Shown here: positions 43,274 through 52,219 of the stretch, piece after piece
Position numbering within the stretch: the first letter of the stretch is position 1
How the letters are laid out: every line of letters starts with the position of its first letter
From: Paraburkholderia fynbosensis
GTDB taxonomy: Bacteria; Pseudomonadota; Gammaproteobacteria; Burkholderiales; Burkholderiaceae
Assembly: GCF_902859935.1 (NCBI RefSeq)
Contig: NZ_CADIKI010000020.1
Location: forward strand, 100,684 to 164,683
Length of the DNA: 64,000 nt
Direction of reading: 5' to 3'
Notes under the pieces: model-generated
What the model saw: the letters and a program-made list of their open reading frames with translations, nothing else
Told to the model about the DNA's origin: nothing
The model's database searches: none
Translations under genes and position numbers: made by a program

Positions 43274-44017
43274 TCAGAATTCCTGCACTGTCGGGCGCAC
43301 GATGATGTCGTTGATGTCGACGTCGGCCGGCTGCGAAATCGCGTATTCGATTGCACGCGCAATGGTGTCGCTCGGAATCGCAACTTTGTAGAACTGCTCG
43401 AGACCTTCGGAGCTAGCTTCATGCGATGTGCCCAACTTGAGCTCGGTTTCGATTGCGCCAGGGGAAATCGTCGTCGTACGGATCGAGCCGCCAACCTCCT
43501 GACGCAAGCCCTCCGAGATTGCGCGTACGGCGAACTTGGTCCCGCTGTAGACCGTGCCACCCGGTGCGAACACCTTATGTCCGGCAATCGACGCGACGTT
43601 GATGAAATGGCCGCTGCCCTGCTTCTGGAAAACCGGCAGCGCCGCAGCGATGCCGTACAGCACACCCTTGATGTTGATGTCGATCATGCGATCCCATTCG
43701 TCGACCTTCACATCGCTGAGCGGTGCAATCGACATCAGACCGGCGTTATTGATAAGCACGTCGAGACGGCCGAATCGCTCGATAGCGAAACGGGTGAGTG
43801 CTTCCACGTCGGCACGCGACGTTACGTCAGCTGCGAAGGCTTCCGCCATCCCGCCAGCGGTGCGAATCTCTTGCGCGAGCGATGTGAGCCGCTCGACACG
43901 GCGCGCTGCAAGTACAACGCGCGCGCCGTTCTTCGCGAGACGCCGTGCGGTCGCCTCGCCAATGCCGCTGCTCGCGCCGGTGATGACGACTACCTTGGTG
44001 TCGACGTTGTTTTCCAT
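43274..44017 (-). CDS. Short-chain dehydrogenase/reductase (classical), copy B
   Basis: 247 residues from the ATG at 44017. VVVITGASSGIGEATARRL (cofactor loop), NNAGLM, catalytic Ser in INVASIAGHK, and Tyr-x3-Lys in VYSGTKFAVRAISEGLRQEV. It is a close paralog of copy A at 28619; the two share long identical stretches around the active site and DVNIKGVLYGIAAALPVF-like segment but differ elsewhere. Likely NADP(H)-dependent; substrate unknown. It is followed downstream by the MBL-fold/MFS genes after 93 bases. Confidence 0.9.
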   Translation of the reverse strand: MENNVDTKVVVITGASSGIGEATARRLAKNGARVVLAARRVERLTSLAQEIRTAGGMAEAFAADVTSRADVEALTRFAIERFGRLDVLINNAGLMSIAPLSDVKVDEWDRMIDINIKGVLYGIAAALPVFQKQGSGHFINVASIAGHKVFAPGGTVYSGTKFAVRAISEGLRQEVGGSIRTTTISPGAIETELKLGTSHEASSEGLEQFYKVAIPSDTIARAIEYAISQPADVDINDIIVRPTVQEF

Positions 44018-44253
44018 GATCGAAATCCTGTCCGATGAAAAGCGTTGGAAGTGCAATCGATGTGCAATGTGCCGCACACCTTGAACTGAGCAAACGACCT
44101 GTTTTCGCGGTGTGTCGAAACGTCGTTGCATGGATTGCATTCTGGTCGCGCGGACCGGGACGCGCCAATTAGATCGCCCAGACCGATTGATTAGGCACGG
44201 TTATGGATAGCCGCCACGTTCGCATAGGCGCTCAGGTTCACGTTCTTCCAGGC

Positions 44254-44283
44254 GAAAAAAATGCGCCGACCAGGTCGACGCAT
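44254..44283 (-). terminator. Factor-independent terminator of the molybdoprotein operon
   Basis: On the minus strand a 10-bp stem (44261-44270 with 44274-44283, one mismatch, 3-base loop) is followed by a run of seven T (plus-strand A at 44254-44260). It lies about 30 bases after the DUF5666-like gene, ending the run that begins with the cytochrome b gene. Confidence 0.8.
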
Positions 44284-44311
44284 CACTCTCTGCGGCTACT
44301 ACAAAGCCATC

Positions 44312-44944
44312 TCAGATAGGCGGCGCGACCCCGTCTTTTTCGACAACCACATTGCGAGCCTCCAGCTTTCCATCGCTAGCTGGCGCCGCAATGACGAATA
44401 CCTTCTTACCCGCGACGAGGTCAGCCGGCGAAGCTGGCACCAACGTGACGATCGGCACGGTCGGCGGCACGGTAATCTGATTCGATCCGCCTTTATAGGA
44501 AAGCTTCAGGTCGCGTCCACTGGTGCCTGTTACCACAGTGTCGACATTCGCGTTCGTCATCGTGCTGTGCGCCCCAAGATCCCATCCGTAATGTCCCTCG
44601 CCAGTTCCGCGCGCCGCTTCGGGAAAGACGACGACCTCCAGCGCGGTCATCTTGCCGTCAACGCCAGTCTTCGACGCAATGCCTACATACGAGCCGGGCT
44701 TGATGTCGGCAAGCGCCACGGGTTTGACCGTTAGCACCGGCTGCGCCGGCTTGAGGCTGATGGCAACAGTGTCGCCGCTACGCCGATGCACCGTGAGCGC
44801 GTCCGAAGTTGCGGATACGATGTCACCGCGGATACGCGCCGGAGCACCTGCACCTTGTGCGAAAGCGGCGGGCGCGATTGATGTCGTCACGATCGACGCC
44901 AGCGTCAATGCCGCCATGACGCCGCTCCTGTTTTGTTTCTTCAT
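44312..44944 (-). CDS. Exported DUF5666-like protein
   Basis: 210 residues from the ATG at 44944. A signal peptide (MKKQNRSGVMAALTLASIVT, cut near AFA-QG) is followed by beta-rich repeats (RGDIVSATSDALTVHRRSGD, ADIKPGSYVGIASKTGVDGK), the pattern of DUF5666-type domains. Probably periplasmic. It is last in the cytochrome b/sulfite-oxidase-like operon and ends at a strong terminator. Its role is not known; it may be an accessory of the molybdoenzyme. Confidence 0.75.
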   Translation of the reverse strand: MKKQNRSGVMAALTLASIVTTSIAPAAFAQGAGAPARIRGDIVSATSDALTVHRRSGDTVAISLKPAQPVLTVKPVALADIKPGSYVGIASKTGVDGKMTALEVVVFPEAARGTGEGHYGWDLGAHSTMTNANVDTVVTGTSGRDLKLSYKGGSNQITVPPTVPIVTLVPASPADLVAGKKVFVIAAPASDGKLEARNVVVEKDGVAPPI

Positions 44945-44989
44945 CTCTTGCTCCAAAAAAACTGCGCACGGCGCAGCAAACAGTGAAAT

Positions 44990-45772
44990 TCACGAACCGC
45001 CGAACCAGTTATAACCCTGGTTTTCCCAGTAACCACCCGGATAGGTGTTGGTCACCGAAATCGCCACGATATGTTTCGGGTTCTTGTAGCCCAATTTGGT
45101 CGGCATGCGCAGCTTCATGGGAAATCCGTACTTCGGCGGCAATGTCTGGCCGTCATAACCGAGCGTCAGCAGCGTCTGCGGATGCAACGCAGTCGGCATG
45201 TCAATGCTGGTGGAATAGTTGTCGGCACATTCGAAGGCGACGTACTTCGCTGACATGTCCGCTCCGGTGCGTGCCAGAAACTGCGAAAACGGGATGCCGT
45301 CCCAACGGCCGATCGCGCTCCAACCCTCAATGCAGATGTGACGCGTGATCTGACTCATTTGTGGCAACATGCGGAGCTCGGCGAGAGTCCACTGCGTCTT
45401 GCCGCTAATCAGGCCTCGTACTTCCAGCTTGTATGTCGCTCCATCGATCTGCGGGACGTCGTCGATATCGTAAAAGGCATTGAACGGAAATGGCCGCGTA
45501 ATCATCGCTTCGGAATACGTGGGCGCTAGTCTGCGCGGATCGAACAGCCAGCCTTGCATCCTGTCGTTAAACCGGGAGATGTTGCGCAGCATCGCGTCGA
45601 CTGATCGTTCATCGGTGAGGCTACAACCGGATAGCAGCGCCAGGCCACCCAGAGTCAAAATGCGTTTGCCAAGCGCACGGCGCAGCGGGTCGGCCATTTC
45701 ACGGCTGACGTCTTTGATAATCGACCGTGCGTCGAGCGCTGGCTTGCGTTTATCACGCACGATAGAGGCCAT
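44990..45772 (-). CDS. Sulfite-oxidase-like molybdopterin oxidoreductase
   Basis: 260 residues. N-terminal Tat-like segment with RR (31-32) leading into LTLGGLALLSGC, whose LSGC (C50) looks like a lipobox, so it may be an exported lipoprotein. The molybdenum-ligand Cys is C147 in RHICIEGWSAIGRWDG; QWTLAELRMLP and YVAFECADNYSTSIDM are typical of the MsrP/YedY group. In that group the electron partner is a membrane cytochrome b; here the preceding gene encodes one, and the two are 3 bases apart. Probable role: quinone-linked reduction in the periplasm, substrate unknown. Confidence 0.88.
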   Translation of the reverse strand: MASIVRDKRKPALDARSIIKDVSREMADPLRRALGKRILTLGGLALLSGCSLTDERSVDAMLRNISRFNDRMQGWLFDPRRLAPTYSEAMITRPFPFNAFYDIDDVPQIDGATYKLEVRGLISGKTQWTLAELRMLPQMSQITRHICIEGWSAIGRWDGIPFSQFLARTGADMSAKYVAFECADNYSTSIDMPTALHPQTLLTLGYDGQTLPPKYGFPMKLRMPTKLGYKNPKHIVAISVTNTYPGGYWENQGYNWFGGS

Positions 45773-45775
45773 CGG

Positions 45776-46372
45776 TTACTTTCCTCGAATCATCGTCAAC
45801 AAGGACCGCGGCACGATCGCGACCATCACGACATGGACTGCAACGAATCCGACCAAAGTCCCCATTGCAAAAAAATGTACAACCCGTGCATCGTCGAATC
45901 CGCCGAACAGATCGCGCAGGAAAGGAAGTTGCACCGGCTTCCAGAGGGTGAGCCCCGAGGCAATCAGCAGCGATAGATCGAATAGCACGAACAGGTACGC
46001 GAGCTTCTGCACGGCGTTGTAGCGCGATAGATCGTCATGAGAGAGCCTGGCGGCAAGCGCGGCACGCAAGTCAGTCCGTATGCTCGCCGGTGTGAGCGGG
46101 AAGAAGCGTCGCCGCCAGCGTCGAGTTAGCGTATTGGCGATGATATACAAGGCCAGATTCAACGCGAGCAGCCACATCGCCGCGAAATGCCAGAGCAACG
46201 CGCCACCAAGCCACCGGCCAAGCGTAATCGATGCGGGGAAACGGATCTGTCCAAAGATAGGCGACGCGTTGTACACCTGCCAGCCGCTTGTGACCATCAG
46301 CACGACGGCGATCAGGTTGATCCAATGCCAGATTCGCAACCACAACGGGTGAACAGCGACGCGATGCGTCAT
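45776..46372 (-). CDS. Cytochrome b, membrane anchor of the molybdoenzyme
   Basis: 198 residues from the ATG at 46372 (GAGAGG upstream). Four membrane spans with likely heme-ligand histidines: LRIWHWINLIAVVLMVTSGW, ALLWHFAAMWLLALNLALYI, VHFFAMGTLVGFVAVHVVMV. It is of the Ni,Fe-hydrogenase/formate-dehydrogenase cytochrome b type. It passes electrons between quinones and the sulfite-oxidase-like protein that follows. Confidence 0.85.
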   Translation of the reverse strand: MTHRVAVHPLWLRIWHWINLIAVVLMVTSGWQVYNASPIFGQIRFPASITLGRWLGGALLWHFAAMWLLALNLALYIIANTLTRRWRRRFFPLTPASIRTDLRAALAARLSHDDLSRYNAVQKLAYLFVLFDLSLLIASGLTLWKPVQLPFLRDLFGGFDDARVVHFFAMGTLVGFVAVHVVMVAIVPRSLLTMIRGK

Positions 46373-46489
46373 GCAGCCTCTCCTTTCTCTCCATGGCGTT
46401 GCCTGCAACGCGAGATCGACGCGGCGGCACACCATCAACCGGTGTGCCGCCCGCGGCTTGCATGCAACTCAAGGCGTGCGCGCGCCGTG

Positions 46490-47317
46490 TCAATCGAAGT
46501 TCGTCGCTGAGGCGACCGGTTCCCAGGCAGTCACTTCCTGGCTGAACGTATCGAGCTTGCAGCGGATAAACGCGAGCGCGTCCGTCCCCAAGGGCAGATG
46601 GACCGGCGGCTTCGGCGAATCCACCAATGTCAGGATGGCCGATGCTGCCTTGGCCGGATCTCCCGGCTGCTTGCCGCTGCGTTCCGCACGAGCTTTCCGC
46701 AACGGTGCGAAGAGCGGCTCATAGTCCGCAATGCTTGCACTGCCCCGGTTCATCGAGCGTCCAGCCCATTCGGTGCGGAATGCGCCAGGCTCCACCGCCG
46801 TCACCCTGATGCCGAGGTCCGCCACCTCCTTTGACAGCGCCTCACTAATCCCTTCGAGCGCAAACTTGCTTCCGTGGTAGACGCCGAGACCGGGAAACGT
46901 GACGATCCCGCCCATCGAGGTGATATTCACGATATGGCCGCTGCGTCGCGCCCGCATATACGGCAAGACCGCCTGAATCGCCGACACGGCGCCGAATACG
47001 TTGACGTCGAACTGCTTGCGGTATTCATCGAGCGGCGTTTCCTCGATCGTGCCTTCATGACCATAGCCCGCGTTGTTGACCAGCACGTCGATCGGGCCGA
47101 AACTTTCTTCGACCAGAGCCACTGCCCGGCGGGCGTCATCATGCCGCGTCACGTCAAGCCGCACACCCAGCGACAGCCCCGGCTTAAGCGCATCGAATGC
47201 CGCGCGTTGTTCTTCGCTGCGCAGTGTTCCGGCCACACGGTCCCCGCGCTCAAGTGCCGCTTCAGCAAGCGCCCGCCCAAAACCACTACTTACGCCCGTA
47301 ATAAACCAGGTTTTCAT
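46490..47317 (-). CDS. Short-chain dehydrogenase/reductase, copy C
   Basis: 275 residues. FITGVSSGFGRALAEAALER (cofactor loop), NNAGYGHEGTIEETPLDEYR, catalytic Ser in NITSMGG and Tyr-x3-Lys in VYHGSKFALEGISEALSKEV. It is a functional-looking paralog of the dead SDR at 53081. It resembles retinol-dehydrogenase-like/17-beta-HSD-type SDRs. It precedes the molybdoprotein operon by 117 bases on the same strand. Confidence 0.9.
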   Translation of the reverse strand: MKTWFITGVSSGFGRALAEAALERGDRVAGTLRSEEQRAAFDALKPGLSLGVRLDVTRHDDARRAVALVEESFGPIDVLVNNAGYGHEGTIEETPLDEYRKQFDVNVFGAVSAIQAVLPYMRARRSGHIVNITSMGGIVTFPGLGVYHGSKFALEGISEALSKEVADLGIRVTAVEPGAFRTEWAGRSMNRGSASIADYEPLFAPLRKARAERSGKQPGDPAKAASAILTLVDSPKPPVHLPLGTDALAFIRCKLDTFSQEVTAWEPVASATNFD

Positions 47318-47474
47318 CTCACTTCTCCTGTGGAATCCGCGCGGACTAAGCTCCGCGCGACAGGGGCAGTGTCGTCGAACGGCCGTGCGGCTCCCAATTC
47401 GAAATGACCGTAGTGCTGATAAGCGGCTCTAATCGGCACGAAAGCCTTGTCCAGCAGGGCTCACGCCGTCACCC

Positions 47475-48788
47475 TCAGGGTTGGGCCGTTGCCTTGCGAA
47501 GCTTCGTGACCTCGGCGGCATCGACTGCGGGAGCGCGGTTGTTCCAGTTGCCGCGCACGAAGGTCAGGACGTCGGCGATCTGCTGATCGTCCAGCACCGG
47601 GTGATAGCGCGGCATCGGATAGGCGGCCTGCAGACCGCCGATCATCAGCGGCCGGGTTCCGTTCAGCGTCACATTGATGAGCGAAAGAGGGTTGGGTTCG
47701 AGCACATTCGGATTACCTGCGAGCGGCGCTAGCCAAGGGGCGGCTCCTCGCCCGTCGGCTCCATGGCAATGCAGGCAATACGTCGTGTAGATCGTGGCGC
47801 CAGGATGCCCCGCCGGCCGACGCAGCAGGCCCGCAGTATTCTTCAGATCGGTCGCATTGGGCTTATAGGGCTTCCATGGCGGGCCTTCTTCCGCCCGCGC
47901 GGCTGGCAGCGATTTGATGTAGTGGGCTATCGCTCGCGAATCGACATCGCTCAGCGCCTGCGTACTGTTGTTGATCACGTCGGTCATCGATCCGAAGGCG
48001 GTGGCATGTGCGTTTGCACCGGTGCGCAGGAATACGCTCAGATCCTCTTCACTCCACCGGCCAAGGCCCGTGTTCGTATTGCCGGTGAGATTCGACGCGA
48101 ACCAGTTGTCGACCGCGGCGCCGCTAAGGAATGCATGTCCGCCGTCATCGCTTGCCTTTTCCTGAAACGCGATCCCGCGCGGCGTATGGCATGCGCCGCA
48201 ATGGCCGAGGCCCTGCACTAGGTAGGCGCCACGATTCCATGAGGCGTCCTTGTCCGGACGCGACTCATACGGCTTTTTGTCGAGAAAGACCATGTTCCAG
48301 AATTTCAGCGGCCAGCGCATGTTCAGCGGCCACGGAATGTCGGAGACAATGTTGGGTTGAGCGACGGGTGCGACGCCCCGCATGAAATACGCGTACAGCG
48401 CCTTCATATCGGCATCGCCGACTTTGGCATACGACGGGTAGGGCATCGCGGGATACAGGTTGTGGCCGTCTTTCGCAACACCTTCGCGCACCGCGCGGAT
48501 GAAATCCGCTTCGCTGTACGTTCCTATTCCGTGTTTCGCGTCTGGCGTGATATTGGTCGAATAGATACGACCCATCGGAGTCGCCATCGGCAGGCCACCC
48601 GCAAACGGTTTGCCTCCCGGCGCCGAGTGGCAGGCAATGCAATCTCCCGCTTTAGCCAGATAGGCCCCTCGCGTTACGAGGCCCCCGTCGCCCTGTGAGA
48701 GGGCGGGCGTCGAAAAGAGCGCGATGCCGAACACATAGAGAAAGGTCAGCGCAGCGCGACGCATCGCCTGGATAAAAGTTGAATTCAA
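47475..48788 (-). CDS. Triheme cytochrome c, membrane dehydrogenase subunit
   Basis: 437 residues from a TTG at 48788, which has AGGAGA six bases upstream; a GTG at 48803 overlapping the upstream stop (GTGA) is the alternative. A signal peptide (AALTFLYVFGIALFSTPALS) precedes three heme-binding CxxCH motifs: CIACH, CGACH and CLHCH. This is the architecture of the cytochrome subunit of membrane alcohol/aldehyde dehydrogenases. It follows the IorA/IorB-like genes and would carry electrons from the molybdenum hydroxylase to the respiratory chain. Confidence 0.9.
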   Translation of the reverse strand: MNSTFIQAMRRAALTFLYVFGIALFSTPALSQGDGGLVTRGAYLAKAGDCIACHSAPGGKPFAGGLPMATPMGRIYSTNITPDAKHGIGTYSEADFIRAVREGVAKDGHNLYPAMPYPSYAKVGDADMKALYAYFMRGVAPVAQPNIVSDIPWPLNMRWPLKFWNMVFLDKKPYESRPDKDASWNRGAYLVQGLGHCGACHTPRGIAFQEKASDDGGHAFLSGAAVDNWFASNLTGNTNTGLGRWSEEDLSVFLRTGANAHATAFGSMTDVINNSTQALSDVDSRAIAHYIKSLPAARAEEGPPWKPYKPNATDLKNTAGLLRRPAGHPGATIYTTYCLHCHGADGRGAAPWLAPLAGNPNVLEPNPLSLINVTLNGTRPLMIGGLQAAYPMPRYHPVLDDQQIADVLTFVRGNWNNRAPAVDAAEVTKLRKATAQP

Positions 48789-48799
48789 TCTGGTTCTCC

Positions 48800-51064
48800 T
48801 CACGCGGACTCTGAGGTCTGCAACTGATTGCCTACCGGCAGGCGTCGCACCCGCCGCCCGCTAGCCGCGAAAATCGCGTTGACAAGCGCCGGAGCGACGG
48901 CGGCCGTACCTGGCTCACCCATACCACCCGGCGCTTCGCTGCTGGCGACAATATGCGTGTCGATATGCGGTGCTTCGTTGATGCGCATGACGCGATAGTC
49001 GTTGAAATTGCTCTGCTCCACGCGGCCGTTCGAGAAAGTGATCTGGTTGAACAGCGCGGCGCTGAGACCGAAAATTGCGCCGCCTTCCACCTGCGCCTGG
49101 ACCGTGTCGGGATTCACCACCTGTCCGCAATCGACGGCGCACACAACCCGTTCCACCCGCACTTCGCCGTTGTCCACCGAAACCTGGACGACCATGCAGA
49201 AGAAACTGCCGAACGCATTCATCACTGATACCCCACGGCCGCTTCCCGTCGGCAGAGAACTGCCCCAGCCGGCGGCCCGTGTCGCGACATCGAGCACATG
49301 CAGCAAGCGCGGCGAACGGCCGAGCAGCGCGCGTCGGTACGTGACCGGATCGGTCTTGGTTTCGTGCGCCAGTTCGTCGATGAAACCCTCGACGACGAAC
49401 GTACTGCGCGTCGGCCCGACGCCCCGCCAGAATGCTGTTGGCACACCTCGTGGCTCCTGCCGCACGTAGTCGACGAGTTGCGCGGGAATGTCGTACGGCA
49501 GCTTGTCTGCGACCTCCACCGCGTCCGGATCCAGCCCGTTCTTGAACCAGGCCGGCGCCCAACGCGCGACAATGGAAGACCCGGTGATCCGGTGAGTCCA
49601 CCCGGCCGGTTTTCCGGACGAATCCAGCGCAGCGGCAATGCGGTCGTAGTAATACGGCCTATACATGTCGTGCTGAATGTCTTCTTCACGGGTCCACAGT
49701 ACTTTCACCGGAGCGTTGACCTGTTGCGCAATCCTGACCGCCTGCATCAGGACATCGACCTCCAGCCTGCGTCCGAAGCCTCCACCAAGCAGAGCGTTAT
49801 GCAGGACTATCTGACCGGGCGGAAGGCCGGTGATTTTCGCTGCGGCATCCACGACACGAGTGGGCACCTGCGTGCCGCACCATATTTCGCAGCGGCCATC
49901 GTGCAGATGCACGGTGCAGTTCATCGGCTCCATCGTCGCGTGCGCGAGGAATGGCAATTCATATACCGCTTCAATCTTGCGAGATGCCTGGCTGAATGCG
50001 GTCGCCACGTCGCCGGCCTTGCGAGCCACCGCGCCCGGCCGTTGCGACGCGCGCTGCAGATCACCGACCAGCGTCCTGGTCGTCATCAGGGCGTTCGGGC
50101 CTGGATTCCATTCGATCGCCAGCGCACTAGCCCCCGTTTTGGCTGCCCACGTATGCGTACCGATGGCCGCGACCGCGTTGTCGAGGCTGACGATCTGGCT
50201 TACACCCGGCACCGCCCGCGCCACCGTGTCGTCGACCCGCGCAAGAGAGCCGCCAATTACTGGGCAATTGACCACCACTGCGTACACCATGCCGGGCGGT
50301 CGAGCGTCGATACCAAACCGGGCGACGCCATTCAACTTCTCCGGAGAGTCGAGCCGCTTCACCGGTTTGCCGATGATCGTGAACGCCGACGGTGACTTCA
50401 GCACAATCGACTTCGCCAAATCGGGAGTCATCGCCAGCGAAGCAGCGCACTCGACCAGTTGACCGTATGTCAAGGTGCGGTTACTCGCCACATGCCGCAC
50501 CACTGCGTTGCGTGCGACGCAACCCGCAGAATCGACGCCCCATGCCTGCGCAGCTGCCTGCAGCAGCAGTGTTCTGCCAACCGCCCCGGCTCGCCGCATC
50601 GGCTCCCACATAGCCCGCATCGATGTCGACCCGCCCGTGACTTGCATGCCAAGCAGCCCGTCCGCGTATAACGCGGCGTCGGGTGGTGCGTGCTGGAGCG
50701 TGACGTTATCGAGCGGCACTTCCAGTTCTTCGGCAATCAGCATCGGGATTGACGTGTAAACGCCCTGGCCCATTTCGACCTTCGGTACAACGATAAATAC
50801 GTGCCCTTCCCGATCGATCCTGATAAATGCGTTCGGCGCTAAGTCACCTCCCGGCGCGGGTACCCGACCGTCTCCACCTATGACGCTGCCGGCGGAGCGA
50901 ATCGCCGCGGTGATGCCGCCGCTTGAGGTTGCCTCGGATGCGCTGTTTGCTTTGAAACTCACGCCGAGCAGCAAGCCGCCGCCCGCAGCAACCCCCACGC
51001 TCACGCCAAGCTGCAGGAAGTCGCGCCGGCTGAACGATCGCCTGTCCAACAGTCGTGTGGCCAT
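48800..51064 (-). CDS. Molybdenum hydroxylase large subunit (IorB-like)
   Basis: 754 residues from the ATG at 51064. A Tat signal (RRSFSRRDFLQLGVSVGVAA) starts the protein. Molybdopterin-binding motifs of the aldehyde oxidase/xanthine dehydrogenase family follow: KVEMGQGVYTSIPMLIAEEL, LLGGGFGRRLEVDV, and the catalytic Glu in PGGMGEPGTAAVAPALVNA. The single-chain type with a separate small 2Fe-2S subunit and no FAD subunit matches isoquinoline 1-oxidoreductase, nicotinate and aldehyde dehydrogenases that use cytochrome c. It hydroxylates an aldehyde or N-heterocycle in the periplasm. Its maturation factor XdhC is 26 kb away. Confidence 0.9.
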   Translation of the reverse strand: MATRLLDRRSFSRRDFLQLGVSVGVAAGGGLLLGVSFKANSASEATSSGGITAAIRSAGSVIGGDGRVPAPGGDLAPNAFIRIDREGHVFIVVPKVEMGQGVYTSIPMLIAEELEVPLDNVTLQHAPPDAALYADGLLGMQVTGGSTSMRAMWEPMRRAGAVGRTLLLQAAAQAWGVDSAGCVARNAVVRHVASNRTLTYGQLVECAASLAMTPDLAKSIVLKSPSAFTIIGKPVKRLDSPEKLNGVARFGIDARPPGMVYAVVVNCPVIGGSLARVDDTVARAVPGVSQIVSLDNAVAAIGTHTWAAKTGASALAIEWNPGPNALMTTRTLVGDLQRASQRPGAVARKAGDVATAFSQASRKIEAVYELPFLAHATMEPMNCTVHLHDGRCEIWCGTQVPTRVVDAAAKITGLPPGQIVLHNALLGGGFGRRLEVDVLMQAVRIAQQVNAPVKVLWTREEDIQHDMYRPYYYDRIAAALDSSGKPAGWTHRITGSSIVARWAPAWFKNGLDPDAVEVADKLPYDIPAQLVDYVRQEPRGVPTAFWRGVGPTRSTFVVEGFIDELAHETKTDPVTYRRALLGRSPRLLHVLDVATRAAGWGSSLPTGSGRGVSVMNAFGSFFCMVVQVSVDNGEVRVERVVCAVDCGQVVNPDTVQAQVEGGAIFGLSAALFNQITFSNGRVEQSNFNDYRVMRINEAPHIDTHIVASSEAPGGMGEPGTAAVAPALVNAIFAASGRRVRRLPVGNQLQTSESA

Positions 51065-51065
51065 A

Positions 51066-51521
51066 TCAAGCGCCCTTTGCTGCTTGCTTGATCGCCGCGC
51101 GAATTCGCACATAAGTTCCACAACGACAGATATTTCCGGCCATGGCTGCGTCAATGTCGGCATCGTTAGGCGCTGGGTTCGATGCAATCAGTGCTGCCGC
51201 GGACATAATCTGGCCGGATTGGCAATAGCCGCATTGCACGACGTCGATGTCGAGCCATGCCTTCTGAACCTTCTGACCGGCCGGCGTCGCGCCGATCGCC
51301 TCGATCGTCGTAATCCGCCGGCCGCCAACCGCCGCGACAGGCGTCACGCAGGAGCGGGCCGGCTCGCCATCGAGATGCACGGTGCAGGCTCCGCACTGAG
51401 CAATCCCGCAGCCGAACTTCGTGCCGGTCAGTCCGACGATGTCGCGTATGACCCAAAGAAGCGGCATTTCCGGTGGAGCATCGACGACGTGCTTCTGCGC
51501 GTTGATGGTTAGTTCAATCAT
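51066..51521 (-). CDS. 2Fe-2S subunit of the molybdenum hydroxylase (IorA-like)
   Basis: 151 residues. N-terminal plant-type 2Fe-2S cluster (GTKFGCGIAQCGACTVHLDG) and C-terminal second cluster (VQCGYCQSGQIM, GNICRCGTYVRI). It passes electrons from the molybdenum site in the next subunit to the cytochrome c. First gene of the three-gene operon; the stop is 1 base before the IorB-like ATG. It lacks its own signal peptide and is presumably exported with the Tat substrate. Confidence 0.93.
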   Translation of the reverse strand: MIELTINAQKHVVDAPPEMPLLWVIRDIVGLTGTKFGCGIAQCGACTVHLDGEPARSCVTPVAAVGGRRITTIEAIGATPAGQKVQKAWLDIDVVQCGYCQSGQIMSAAALIASNPAPNDADIDAAMAGNICRCGTYVRIRAAIKQAAKGA

Positions 51522-51586
51522 GGTCGGTTTCGTCGCCTGAAGTGTTTAGAAAGGATGTTTGCCGCGACCTGCACGCGTCGGCCGGA

Positions 51587-52219
51587 TCATCCCAGGATGA
51601 GTCCGCGTGTACGCGCGATCAGCACCGCTTGTGTGCGACTCGACGCTTTAAGCTTGTCGAATGCACTGGATACGTGTTTCTTGACGGTGGCCTCGCAGAT
51701 CGCCGCGCGCGCGGCAATCTGCTTGTTCGAATGGCCAAGCGCCACGCGTTGCAAGATGTCGAGCTCGCGCAACGTGAGCCTCGGTTGCTCGACTCGCGAT
51801 GCCAGCTTCGCCGCGACCTGATCGGGAGGTGCGTAACACTCGCCACGCGCGACCGTCTCCAGGCAGTCCAGAAGCGTCTCGAGCGAGGCTTCCTTCAGCA
51901 GATACGCGCGAGCGCCGGCATTGAGTCCACGGTAGATGTCCTCTTCACCGTCGAAAGTCGTGAGAATCACGATCCGCGACTGCGGGTCGATTCGACGAAT
52001 CTGCTGGGTCACCTGCACGCCGCCATAGTGCGGCATCCGCAAATCAGTCAGCACGATCCGCGGGCGATGGATACGGAATTGAGCAACCGCCTGAATACCG
52101 TCGTCGGCCTGGGCAATCACGTGAAACCGGCCCGTCGACTCGAGCAACGCGGCGATACCGGCGCGGACCACGCGGTGATCGTCTGCCAGCAAGACAGTAA
52201 TGGCTGTCGACGCACTCAT
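51587..52219 (-). CDS. NarL/LuxR-type response regulator
   Basis: 210 residues. Receiver domain with acidic pocket LLADDHRVVRAG, phospho-acceptor D59 in VLTDLRMP, and Lys of YLLKEAS; C-terminal LuxR helix-turn-helix (LTLRELDILQRVALGHSNKQ, CEATVKKHVSSAFDKLKASS). Its ATG overlaps the stop of the histidine kinase gene (TGATG). It lies 65 bases upstream of the IorA-like gene on the same strand, the probable target operon. Confidence 0.93.
   Translation of the reverse strand: MSASTAITVLLADDHRVVRAGIAALLESTGRFHVIAQADDGIQAVAQFRIHRPRIVLTDLRMPHYGGVQVTQQIRRIDPQSRIVILTTFDGEEDIYRGLNAGARAYLLKEASLETLLDCLETVARGECYAPPDQVAAKLASRVEQPRLTLRELDILQRVALGHSNKQIAARAAICEATVKKHVSSAFDKLKASSRTQAVLIARTRGLILG

Noticed and set aside
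44048..44074. GTGCAAT repeats upstream of SDR copy B as another element
   Set aside because: Units are spaced 11 and 7 bases and start GTGC; does not fit.
49298..50395. 365-codon plus-strand frame opposite the molybdenum hydroxylase
   Set aside because: Antisense shadow of a gene with all expected molybdopterin motifs.
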